Assembly (NCBI GenBank): GCA_964544865.1
Contig: CAZJDV010000069.1
Coordinates: 1 to 13,817, forward strand
Direction of reading: 5' to 3'
Length of the DNA stretch: 13,817 nucleotides
Source: CAZJDV01 sp964544865
GTDB taxonomy: Bacteria; Chloroflexota; Dehalococcoidia; Lucifugimonadales; CAJWER01
Positions 1 to 7,030 of the stretch are shown piece by piece. A program made the translations under genes and the position numbers. The first letter of the stretch is position 1, and each line of letters begins with the position of its first letter. The notes below the pieces were generated by a model. That model was not told where the DNA came from. It did not search any database and worked only from the letters and a program-made list of their open reading frames with translations.

Positions 1-42
1 GCGACCGCCAATACCTGATCTGGGTAATGCCAGCGCAGGGAC
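1..42 (+). promoter_or_regulatory. TPP riboswitch (thi box), 3' half, cut by window edge
   Basis: The segment at 15-33 (CTGATCTGGGTAATGCCAG) continuing into CGCAGGGA is the conserved 3' half of the thiamine pyrophosphate aptamer. Visible helices are CTGG (20-23) with CCAG (30-33), and CCTG (14-17) with CAGG (36-39). The 5' half (the pyrimidine-sensing arm) lies outside the window. It sits just upstream of thiG-thiE-thiS, the expected targets of TPP feedback. Known of the family: TPP binding stabilises these helices and shuts off expression. The match to the consensus is strong even though only half is present. Confidence 0.9.
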
Positions 43-67
43 ATGCCAAAGTCCTGAGATATCAGAC

Positions 68-97
68 AGCCGCTGGCAATGGGTCGGCGGCTTTTTC
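68..97 (+). terminator. Riboswitch-controlled intrinsic terminator before thiG
   Basis: AGCCGC (68-73) pairs with GCGGCT (87-92); the stem can extend inward by T74-G86, G75-C85 and G76-T84. It is followed by TTTTT at 92-96. The 5' arm also matches the aptamer: TGCCAGCG (28-35) is the exact reverse complement of CGCTGGCA (71-78). The two pairings exclude each other, so this reads as a terminator/antiterminator switch: with TPP bound the aptamer keeps 28-35 and the terminator forms; without TPP, 28-35 captures 71-78. The pairing is seen; the mechanism is inferred from known TPP switches. Confidence 0.8.
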
Positions 98-149
98 GTT
101 TGTTGAAATGCGGCATGCATGCAGAAATCATGGACGGGGGACGAACACA

Positions 150-938
150 TTGGACAAGCCACTGGTCATCGCGGGCAAGGAGTTTGGAACCAGGCTGATG
201 GCGGGCACGGGGCGCCACCGCAACATGGAGGAGATGGTGGCCTCCATCGAGGCGTCGGGCGCCGAGATAGTCACTGTGGCGATACGCCGTCTGAACCTGA
301 ACAACCTCGCCGAGAAGAGCATCCTGGACTACTTCGACTGGGACAAATACACCATCCTGCCCAACACGGCCGGCTGCAAGACCGCCGAGGAGGCCGTCTT
401 TACGGCGCACCTGGCCAGGGAGGTCACCGGCTCGGACTGGATAAAGCTGGAGGTCATACCCGATACGAGATTGCTACCCGACCCGGTGGGCACCTTCGAG
501 GCCGCACGTACGCTGGTCGGCGAGGGATACGTTGTCCTGCCCTACATCCACGCCGACCCGGTGCTCGCCGACAGGCTCGAGGACATTGGGTGCGCCACGG
601 TCATGCCGCTGGGCTCCGCCATCGGCACCGGCCAGGGCATACTGACCATCGACGAGATCAGGCTGATAATAGAGAAAGCAGAGGTGCCCGTTGTGGTGGA
701 CGCCGGCTTGGGCGTGCCCTCGGAGGCGGCCCAGATGCTGGAGGAGGGCGCGGACGCGGTGCTGGTCAACACCGCCATCGCACAGGCGACTGACCCGGAG
801 CTGATGGGCGAGGCCTTCAAGCTGGGCGTCCAGGCGGGCCGCAAGGCCTATTTGGCGGGCCGCATCGACCGTCGGACTGAGGCACGGCCCAGCAGTCCGA
901 CGGCGGGCGTCGCCACCCCCGCCGCCGCCGGGACCTAG
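150..938 (+). CDS. thiG: Thiazole synthase ThiG
   Basis: ThiG builds thiazole phosphate from 1-deoxy-D-xylulose 5-phosphate, dehydroglycine and sulfur carried on the ThiS C-terminus; it is a cytoplasmic TIM-barrel enzyme. From the TTG at 150 the protein has 262 residues, close to the usual 256 or so. Visible landmarks are the N-terminal LVIAGKEFGTRLMAGTG, NTAGC at 72-76, IKLEV with the expected Schiff-base lysine K99, and the phosphate-site region VDAGLGVPSEAAQMLEEGAD. The TTG start is chosen because GGGGGA lies 8 nt upstream (136-141) and homology begins there. An in-frame ATG at 108 would add 14 unconserved residues and has no Shine-Dalgarno. First gene of thiG-thiE-thiS under the TPP riboswitch. 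Confidence 0.95.
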   Translation: MDKPLVIAGKEFGTRLMAGTGRHRNMEEMVASIEASGAEIVTVAIRRLNLNNLAEKSILDYFDWDKYTILPNTAGCKTAEEAVFTAHLAREVTGSDWIKLEVIPDTRLLPDPVGTFEAARTLVGEGYVVLPYIHADPVLADRLEDIGCATVMPLGSAIGTGQGILTIDEIRLIIEKAEVPVVVDAGLGVPSEAAQMLEEGADAVLVNTAIAQATDPELMGEAFKLGVQAGRKAYLAGRIDRRTEARPSSPTAGVATPAAAGT

Positions 939-944
939 CTCGTC

Positions 945-1601
945 GTGACGATTCTTGACCTGCCCGTCCTGTGCATGGTGACCGACCGGCGCCGTTGCCG
1001 CGGCAGAGGGCTGGAGGAGGTGGTTGCCGCCGCCGTCGAGGGGGGTGCGGGCATGGTGCAGCTTCGCGAAAAGAACCTGCCGCCGATCGAGCTCTACGCG
1101 CTGGCGAGACGGCTGAGAGAGATAACGAAGGGCAGGGCTCTGCTGTTCGTCAATGACCGCATGGACATCGCCCTGGCGGCCGGAGCCGACGGCGTGCAGC
1201 TACCCGAGGACGGCCTGCCGGTCGCCGCCGTTCGGCGCGCCGGGGGCGCGGGCCTGCTCGTCGGCAGGTCGGTACACGGCGTCGGCGGCGCGGTGCGCGC
1301 GGAGTCAGAGGGCGCCGGCCTGCTTGTGGCCGGCGCCGTATTCGAGACGAGCTCGCATCCGGCGGCGGTGCCGCAAGGCGTCGGGACGCTACGACAGATG
1401 GCCGAGCAGGTCAGCATTCCTTTCCTGGCCATCGGTGGGGTGACATCCGCCAACGTCGAGGCCGTGGTCCACAGCGGAGCCTCCGGGGTCGCGGTCATCA
1501 CCGCCATCACCGAGAGCGCCGATCCGACGGAGGCCACCCGGGAGTTGGCTCGCGAGCTGCTGCGGGCCTGGTCCGCAGCGCCGCCGGGCAAGCGGCGATG
1601 A
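945..1601 (+). CDS. thiE: Thiamine phosphate synthase ThiE
   Basis: ThiE couples HMP pyrophosphate with the thiazole phosphate to give thiamine monophosphate. The 218-residue product has family marks in order: CMVTDR at 10-15, QLREK at 39-43, VNDR at 69-72, DGVQLPED at 82-89, VGRSVHG at 106-112, GAVFETSSHP at 130-139, AIGGV at 162-166 and GVAVITAI at 181-188. GAVFETSSHP replaces the textbook GP(I/V)F-T-T-K loop, so some TenI-like drift is possible, but NDR and QLREK favour a true ThiE. The start is GTG, 6 nt after the thiG stop, with only weak ribosome-site sequence, which suggests translation coupled to thiG. The stop overlaps the thiS start as ATGA. Confidence 0.9.
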   Translation: MTILDLPVLCMVTDRRRCRGRGLEEVVAAAVEGGAGMVQLREKNLPPIELYALARRLREITKGRALLFVNDRMDIALAAGADGVQLPEDGLPVAAVRRAGGAGLLVGRSVHGVGGAVRAESEGAGLLVAGAVFETSSHPAAVPQGVGTLRQMAEQVSIPFLAIGGVTSANVEAVVHSGASGVAVITAITESADPTEATRELARELLRAWSAAPPGKRR

Positions 1602-1801
1602 TCGCGGTCCGTATAAATGGAGAGGAGCGCCGTCTGGACGAGGAAACGACCCTCCAGGACTACGTTGACTCGCTGGGGGGCGGCCTGGACCACATCGCGG
1701 TGGCGCACAACGGCGTCGTCCTGCGCCGCAAGGAACTCCCCGGCGTGACCCTCTCGGAGGGCGACCGGGTCGAGATCGTCCGCGCGGTCGGCGGAGGGTA
1801 G
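1598..1801 (+). CDS. thiS: Sulfur carrier protein ThiS
   Basis: A small beta-grasp (ubiquitin-like) protein of 67 residues, the usual ThiS length. Its C-terminus ends in GGG, giving the terminal Gly-Gly that is adenylated and thiocarboxylated to hand sulfur to ThiG. Internal marks are VRINGEERRL at the N-terminus, VAHNGVVLRR in the middle and LSEGDRVEIVRAVGGG at the end. The ATG start overlaps the thiE stop by 4 nt (ATGA), so it is probably translationally coupled. The adenylating partner (ThiF or MoeB-like) and the glycine or tyrosine oxidising enzyme (ThiO or ThiH) are not in the window. It converges on the DUF1801 gene with only 8 bp between the stops. Confidence 0.95.
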   Translation: MIAVRINGEERRLDEETTLQDYVDSLGGGLDHIAVAHNGVVLRRKELPGVTLSEGDRVEIVRAVGGG

Positions 1802-1809
1802 GGTCCGTA

Positions 1810-2334
1810 CTATACGCCCTGCGGCCCTTTCTTCGTCCCTCTTGCCGGTCGTGACCGCCGCGAGCCGCTGGGCGTTTTTGCGCTTCGCGGCAGCCGTCTT
1901 GAGGCCTCATAGCGCTCGATGAAACCGGCGACGCTCGTGCGGGCGATGACCTCGCCAATCAGCTCTAGCGGCAGATCGTCGAGCCTCTTGAAATGGACAC
2001 ACGACTTACCCATGTCGAGCTTCTTGCCGCTGGCCCTGAACCGCTCTGTGAACCACGCCTCGGTCTCCCGATCGCCGTAGACGTTCATCAGGTACAGGGA
2101 CATGTAGTTCTCTTGTGAGGCGAGAGCGGCATACATCAAGGGCCGCTTGTTGTAGGTGTCCGAATACGTCTTCAACGGGACCACGTAGCCGATCATCCCG
2201 AACTCCATTGCCTCCCCTTAGCCCTGTGGCAGGTGATCGAGGATGATCTGCCTCAGGGCGGCGACGGCTTCCCGCCGGGGCGGCGCCAGCTCGTCAAGGT
2301 ATTCTTCCACCGTTACAGCCGTGCTCTTGACCAC
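1810..2334 (-). pseudogene. DUF1801 (YdhG-like) protein, broken by one in-frame TAA
   Basis: On the minus strand a good Shine-Dalgarno (AGGAGG, complement of 2343-2348) lies 8 nt before a GTG at 2334. The frame then encodes TVEEYLDELAPPRREAV and ALRQIILDHLPQG, a typical DUF1801 N-terminus, meets TAA at complement(2218-2220) (codon 39), and continues in the same frame as GEAMEFGMIGYVVPL and KKLDMGKSCVHFKRLDDLPL, the rest of the domain. The family usually has Tyr right after the LP-x-G motif, so a single TAC/TAT to TAA change explains the break. The rest could restart at ATG 2208 (132 residues) but would lack the first helices. The tail is basic, rich in Arg/Lys/Ser. The family is linked in the literature to iron-chaperone-like proteins; exact function is unknown. 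A sequencing error is the main alternative. Confidence 0.8.
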
Positions 2335-2433
2335 GTTGATCGCCTCCTGTTCACTTGGCAGGTACGCCGATTTTCCCGGCGGCAACTAGTAAGATGGAAA
2401 GCGAGGGACACCCTCACGCACGACGCGGCGCCC

Positions 2434-5025
2434 TCACGGCACCATGAGGCCGGCTACCCTGAGCTCCATGGGGCCCTCGAATTCGAGCTCGGGACCCGGG
2501 ACCAGCCTCGAGTCGGCGATGGCCCTGATGAAGCCGATGTTCCTTCTCACCGAGGTAAGCCGCGCCTCGACATACGCCTGGACCGATTCGTGTGGCAGGG
2601 CCACCAGGTAGTGGAACAGCCGGAGTGATGCCGACGCGTCCAGCCTTCCCGTGTCGACGATCTGCTGCGCCAGGTCCGCTAGATCGGGATCGTCCAGCAC
2701 GGCCAGCCACTGCAGCAGATAACCCAGGGAGTGCTCCTCCCGGTTGGCGTTCACGAGGAGATCACTGACGCGATTGCCGATGATCGAGCGAAATCCCGGG
2801 TAGTCGGGGTAGCCCAGCAGTGACAAACCCGTGAACTCCTCGATCTTCAGCCAGAAGATTCGCTGGAACTGCTGGGCTTGGCCCTCGCGAATCGCCTGGA
2901 GGAAATAGGAAGGCGGCGCCTCGGACTGGTCCGGCTCGATCAGGTCTTGCAGCATGTGGCCGATCTCGTGCACAAGCGAGTTGAGGACCTCGGCGACGCT
3001 GTGGTCCGCGTCGACAACTATGGCGACCCGGCCTTCTTCTCGCGTCTTGAGACCTGAGGACCGCCGCCGGATGACCTCCTTTCGAGCGACGAGGGCGTCG
3101 TACTGGGACGCCTCGCTCTCGGCGAACTTCTTGGCGAAGCTCGAATCGATCCACTCCAGATATCCATCCCTGGGCAGGATAAAGATGTCGACCCGCTCGT
3201 CCAGGAGACTCCTGCCGGTGGCCAGGTAGTAGCCCGCGCCGGCGAAACGCAGCATTTGCTCGACACGGTGCTCAAATTCCGGACCAGCGACAGGTGCATT
3301 GGCGTCGAGCACCTCCTGTAGGTCCGACAGCATCTCCCTCAGGTCCTCCTCGGTGTACGTAATCGGCAACGGGTCCTCGACCTCACTCTCGGCCAAGACG
3401 ACCGTTTTCTCGTACACGTTGTCTTCCTCGCTGCTTTCCTCCACGGCATTCTCGGGGTCGATGACGATCCTCAACGTGTGTGCACCCGGGACCAGGTCCA
3501 CATTGTCAGAAAGCGCGTCCCAGTCCTCGACCGTAACGAAGTGCTTGGCGGTCGCGCCCTGCGGGAACTCGAATCTGTGGACTGTCTCGCCATCGATGTA
3601 GAGGTCTACGGCGAACTGCACGCCGGTCGACACAATGCTCTGGTTGCCGACGACGATATCTATGAAGTGCGCCTGCCCCGCGGTCAGAACGCTATCCAGG
3701 AGTGTGCCCATCTCGCGGGAGACGACGATGGGCCCGTCTCCGCCGAACGGCCAGCCAGGGACGAGGTTCGGCAGCGTCAAAGGCGCCAGGCGCGCGGGCG
3801 CCGTGGCAGGCGTCGGGGACGGCTGAGGAGGCACGGGGCCCGTCCCCCATTCGAACTGTTTCTCGTACGTGTTATTGTCTTCGTTCGATTCCAACACCAG
3901 GTCGTTGGGGTCCACCACCATCCTGAGATCGTGCACACCCGGCGACAGGCGGACCACCTGCATCAAACGCGTGAAGCGGGAGCGTGCGATGGGGGCTTCG
4001 ATGAGGAGTCCGTCGGTCAGCCGCATCTCGACAAGTATGTCGTCGACGTAGAGGTAGACCCAGACGTCTTCCGGCGTGCTAGCCAGACCCCGGTTCCGCG
4101 CGGCGGCAAGCAAGTACGTCGGCGCGTCCACGGACAGCGGCCCGTCGACAACGTCTCGAGCGTATGAGGTCGCGACTATCGGCGCGTCCCATCCCGAGGG
4201 CGTGTGCGGCACAAGATCGGGGAGACGCGCGGGCACCGGCATGGAAACATCCTCCATCGGCGCCAGCCAGGTAAATATAGCCTCGAACGCGTTGTCCGTC
4301 TCGTCCGCCTCATCAATAAGATTGGTGGAGTCCGCCACGAGTTTCAGAGCGTGAGGGCCCGACTCGACCCTGGCCACCGTCAGGAGGCCGGCCCAGTCTG
4401 CGATCACGTTTATTACGTTGGGTCCCATACCGGTGTTCGCCCACCTGCCGATCACGACGCCGTCCAGGTACAGGTCGACGTAGAATAAGCCGGTGATCGA
4501 ACCGTCGCCAACATTTTCGATCGCCCAGGAAATGTAGGTGGGAGATTCTACCGAGAGGGCCGAGTTGGTCCGAAGTCGCTCGAGGGCCGCGACTATCAGG
4601 GGACCGTCCCATCCGCTGGGGGCGGAGGGAGTAAGGTTGCCCCGCGCCTGTCCGATGGGAGTGGCCGCCGTCGTCGGTGTCGAGGCCGGGGTTGGACTCG
4701 GGGAAGCGGGCGTCGGCGAAGGGGTCGGCGTGGGAGTGGGCGAGCTTGTCGGTGTGCCCGTCGGCGTGGGCGTGGGCGAGCTTGACGAGGTGGCCGTCGG
4801 TGTCGGTGAGGGCGTCGGCGACTTCGTCGGCGTGGCCGTGGGAGCGGTGGTTGGCGTCGCGGTCGGCGTCGGACTGCTGCTGGATGCGGGGGTGGCGATC
4901 GCAAGGGCCAGCTCTGTCGGCGCAGGGGCGGGAAGGTCGCGGCCCCGGCCGCAAGCCACCAGTAGCCCAATTGCCATCACGACGATAGCCGCTGGACTCC
5001 ACCGGGGCGCGTGCCGGCCGATCAC
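2434..5025 (-). CDS. Surface lipoprotein: P/T/S stalk, three CARDB-like repeats, HEXXH zincin-like domain
   Basis: An 863-residue exported protein. Residues 1-25 form a lipoprotein signal ending in the lipobox LVAC (C25). Residues about 42-125 (DNA 4651-4902) are almost all Thr, Pro, Ser and Ala, a typical wall-spanning linker. Three similar units follow at about 128-253, 268-393 and 418-543; each opens with a G-W-D/G-G-D-P-I-V motif, holds a V-D-L-Y-(L/I/V)-D-G-type strand, and ends in acidic E-x-D-N before an aromatic strand, as in CARDB adhesion modules. The C-terminal domain carries HEIGH at 686-690 and E714 in REGQAQ, 24 residues later, the spacing of a gluzincin metallopeptidase. The GTG start overlaps the upstream methyltransferase stop (GTGA). 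It probably acts on the cell surface; substrate unknown. Calling it an active protease is an inference. Confidence 0.85.
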   Translation of the reverse strand: MIGRHAPRWSPAAIVVMAIGLLVACGRGRDLPAPAPTELALAIATPASSSSPTPTATPTTAPTATPTKSPTPSPTPTATSSSSPTPTPTGTPTSSPTPTPTPSPTPASPSPTPASTPTTAATPIGQARGNLTPSAPSGWDGPLIVAALERLRTNSALSVESPTYISWAIENVGDGSITGLFYVDLYLDGVVIGRWANTGMGPNVINVIADWAGLLTVARVESGPHALKLVADSTNLIDEADETDNAFEAIFTWLAPMEDVSMPVPARLPDLVPHTPSGWDAPIVATSYARDVVDGPLSVDAPTYLLAAARNRGLASTPEDVWVYLYVDDILVEMRLTDGLLIEAPIARSRFTRLMQVVRLSPGVHDLRMVVDPNDLVLESNEDNNTYEKQFEWGTGPVPPQPSPTPATAPARLAPLTLPNLVPGWPFGGDGPIVVSREMGTLLDSVLTAGQAHFIDIVVGNQSIVSTGVQFAVDLYIDGETVHRFEFPQGATAKHFVTVEDWDALSDNVDLVPGAHTLRIVIDPENAVEESSEEDNVYEKTVVLAESEVEDPLPITYTEEDLREMLSDLQEVLDANAPVAGPEFEHRVEQMLRFAGAGYYLATGRSLLDERVDIFILPRDGYLEWIDSSFAKKFAESEASQYDALVARKEVIRRRSSGLKTREEGRVAIVVDADHSVAEVLNSLVHEIGHMLQDLIEPDQSEAPPSYFLQAIREGQAQQFQRIFWLKIEEFTGLSLLGYPDYPGFRSIIGNRVSDLLVNANREEHSLGYLLQWLAVLDDPDLADLAQQIVDTGRLDASASLRLFHYLVALPHESVQAYVEARLTSVRRNIGFIRAIADSRLVPGPELEFEGPMELRVAGLMVP

Positions 5026-5816
5026 CCGGACTTCCGGGCCACGTAGATGATCGTGAAGGGCACCCGGCTGAACCGCTCGTATTGACGCTCCCAGAACGGG
5101 CCGGTGTAGGGCATGGCTCGTAGCTCGGCCTCGCTCATTTCAGGCAGCGGATACGGGAACGGCTCGAGGATGTTCTCGATCTGAAATCCACTTGACTTGA
5201 GCAAGCCGAACATCTCCTCGACGGTATGGAAAAACGTCATGCCGCTCTGCCCGTCCGGTCCACCGGAGGGCCAGACCTCCACAGGGGGCCGGAGATAGTT
5301 GAAAACGCACAGATCGAGGTTCACGTCGTCCCATTCGAACGCGGCGAGGGGGTGGACCGTACATACCACCAGCCGGCCTCCGTCGCGCAGCACCCTGCCG
5401 CACTCGGCGAAGCACGCCGCCAGGTCAGGCGCGAACTCCCAGCCGAACGACGAGAGCACGATATCGAATGTGCCATCCACAAAACCCAGGCTCTCCATGT
5501 CGCCACGCAGCAAGGCGACGCCCGCGCCCTCGCGTGAGACGAGCCGCCTGGCGTGCCGCAACTGCTTCGAGGAGACGTCGATCGCGGCCACACGCGCTCC
5601 CCATTTCGACAGGGCGATCGCGTTTTGGGCCGCCCCGCACGCGAGCTCCAGCACCCGACGGCCACCGACATCTCCAAGGATCCGCAGCTCTTTCTCGCCG
5701 GGAGAGATAGGACCGTAATGGACATCGTCCACCGAGATCCGGGTCTCGGCCTGGTACGATCCCGACATTCCGTCCCAACCCTTTTGGTTGGCCTTTTTGA
5801 TGTGGTCCCAAGTCAT
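5022..5816 (-). CDS. Class I SAM-dependent methyltransferase
   Basis: A 264-residue Methyltransf_11/25-type protein. The SAM-binding motif I is VLELACGAAQNA at 55-66, the acidic residue that binds the ribose ends strand 2 at D80, GDMESL follows at 105-110, and motif IV is FDIVLSSFGWEF at 117-128. A post-motif strand LRDGGRLVVCTVHPL is at 143-157. The N-terminal NQKGWDGMSGSYQAE resembles the WD-x-(M/R)-x-x-x-YQ lead-in common in this family, which supports the ATG at 5816, although no clear Shine-Dalgarno precedes it. The substrate cannot be told. The stop overlaps the GTG of the large lipoprotein by 4 nt, so the two are likely co-translated. It lies 70 bp downstream of tRNA-Glu on the same strand. 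Confidence 0.9.
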   Translation of the reverse strand: MTWDHIKKANQKGWDGMSGSYQAETRISVDDVHYGPISPGEKELRILGDVGGRRVLELACGAAQNAIALSKWGARVAAIDVSSKQLRHARRLVSREGAGVALLRGDMESLGFVDGTFDIVLSSFGWEFAPDLAACFAECGRVLRDGGRLVVCTVHPLAAFEWDDVNLDLCVFNYLRPPVEVWPSGGPDGQSGMTFFHTVEEMFGLLKSSGFQIENILEPFPYPLPEMSEAELRAMPYTGPFWERQYERFSRVPFTIIYVARKSG

Positions 5817-5885
5817 TGGATGCCGCGAAATATCCCCGGATGTGGTATCGGCCGGACAAGGGTGTTCACGGGATTAGGAGGGAAG

Positions 5886-5958
5886 TGCCCCCAACGGAAT
5901 TCGAATCCGTGTTGCCGGCTTGAAAGGCCGGTGTCCTGGTCCACTAGACGATGGGGGC
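5886..5958 (-). tRNA. tRNA-Glu (anticodon TTC)
   Basis: The minus strand folds into a full cloverleaf of 73 nt including the discriminator A. The acceptor arm is GCCCCCA (from 5958) with TGGGGGC (ending 5887). The D arm contains TCTAGTGGACC-AGGACA, the anticodon arm is CCGGC-CTTTCAA-GCCGG with TTC at positions 34-36, and the T arm is ACGGA-TTCGAAT-TCCGT. The 3' CCA is not encoded. It reads GAA (and GAG by wobble). Confidence 0.97.
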
Positions 5959-6059
5959 TCGTTGACCGGTGGGCCCATCCGGTCGGGGGCATCAATGCCT
6001 CCCGAGGGGCGATGAGCAAGAGCGAATGGGCGCGAGCACTTACGATTCTCGACGCTACT

Positions 6060-6088
6060 ATTCTAGCTCTATGGCGGCGTCGCTGCAA
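6060..6088 (-). promoter_or_regulatory. Possible sigma-70-type promoter for tRNA-Glu
   Basis: On the minus strand TTGCAG (complement of 6083-6088) and TAGAAT (complement of 6060-6065, five of six to TATAAT) are separated by exactly 17 nt. Transcription would begin near 6052 and reach the tRNA after a leader of about 95 nt. The -35 matches only three of six positions, so support is modest. The rest of 5959-6159 shows no gene. Confidence 0.35.
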
Positions 6089-6159
6089 ATGCCCCGTGCG
6101 GGCGATATAGACCGGCGGCCCGTTTGACGCATTCGAAGACTTGCCTGGACCGCGTAGGG

Positions 6160-6987
6160 TTACTCCGGCTCGAGGTCCGGATCACCTGGCCGGCGTACGT
6201 CGATATTGAAGAGCAACCACTCCGGATGGACATACTTGTACCGGAACCGGAAAGGCACCGGTGCTCCCTCCACCGGGAACCGGCCGGTTGCCACCAGCAA
6301 AGGCCCCGATGAGCTACGAGCGATCCGGGACGCCTCGGTGAAGACGGGGGCCACACCCCGCACCCCGGACAGATCGACGCCCTCGTCAAGATACTCCCTG
6401 TATGCCGCTTCCAAGGCCCAGGGGGAGGACTCCGTCTGGTAGGTGTACATCGTGCGGAAGAGATCGTCGAAGTCCTTGCTACTTACCGCCAGCGCAAAGT
6501 CCCCCATGGACTGAACGACGAGAGCGGTCATTTCAGCCGGCTCCGGTGCCTGCCTGAACCACGCTCCGGGACCGACGTCGGTCCGGCCAGGGCCGGTGAA
6601 GGTCAGAACCCGCCATTCGCCCTCTTCCTGCATCACCTCTAGGATGAACGGCATGGACCCGCCACTCTCTGCACTTACCGTCCCGTAGTACGTGCCGCGG
6701 CCGTTGCGCTCCAATGTCCGGTCTTGCCACGACACTAGCTCGTAGCCGGCGATACCCGCCCGGCCGACAACGCCGGCGAATAGCCGCTCGTCCTGCTCGC
6801 GGCGAAATGCGGTCGCGGTCTGGGAGTAGGCAGCGCGAACATTGCCTTGAGCCAGCGAGGCCAGGAAGCTGTCCGCCCTCTCGGCGGAGTCAGTCGTGCC
6901 CACGTAGACCCAGAGGAAGAGTCCGCCGGTGCAGGCGGCGATGAAACCGACGACGCCGATGGCAATCCCTAAGACGATCTTTCTCAT
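6160..6987 (-). CDS. Membrane-anchored protein, probably two NTF2-like units; function unknown
   Basis: A 275-residue protein with one hydrophobic segment at residues 4-29 and a soluble rest. FIAAC at 15-19 looks like a lipobox, but the hydrophobic stretch continues past it (GGLFLWVYV), so an uncleaved anchor is more likely. The soluble part seems to hold two related units: about 34-133 (ADSFLASLAQGNVRAAYSQT at the front, a strand with EGEWRVLTF at the end) and about 152-266 (QSMGDFALAVSSKDFDDLFR at the front, EWLLFNIDVRRP at the end). That layout resembles NTF2-like/DUF4878-type folds, but no catalytic residues stand out. It lies 43 bp downstream of argC on the same strand and could be read through from the argC promoter; a link to arginine synthesis is not implied. 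Confidence 0.7.
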   Translation of the reverse strand: MRKIVLGIAIGVVGFIAACTGGLFLWVYVGTTDSAERADSFLASLAQGNVRAAYSQTATAFRREQDERLFAGVVGRAGIAGYELVSWQDRTLERNGRGTYYGTVSAESGGSMPFILEVMQEEGEWRVLTFTGPGRTDVGPGAWFRQAPEPAEMTALVVQSMGDFALAVSSKDFDDLFRTMYTYQTESSPWALEAAYREYLDEGVDLSGVRGVAPVFTEASRIARSSSGPLLVATGRFPVEGAPVPFRFRYKYVHPEWLLFNIDVRRPGDPDLEPE

Positions 6988-7030
6988 CTACCCTACGACC
7001 GATCTGCCCCATTGCTCGTCACGGGGCCTC

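Noticed and set aside
119..793. A second plus-strand frame over thiG
   Set aside because: Gly/Arg/His-rich shadow of thiG; all ThiG motifs are in the other frame.
2403..2415. GAGGG-ACA-CCCTC hairpin after the lipoprotein stop, considered as a terminator
   Set aside because: Only five base pairs and no T run on the minus strand.
3478..4167. A 229-codon plus-strand frame inside the lipoprotein region
   Set aside because: Arg-rich, without motifs, and opposite clear CARDB-like repeats on the minus strand.
4651..4902. Repetitive DNA resembling a tandem-repeat array or CRISPR
   Set aside because: The repeats are short, irregular and explained by Thr-Pro-Ser codons in the lipoprotein stalk. There are no spacers of constant length.
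4538..5050. A plus-strand open frame rich in Val and Gly (170 codons)
   Set aside because: It is the antisense of the Pro/Thr/Ser stalk; the regular GTSGGC-like repeats keep several frames open. No family features.
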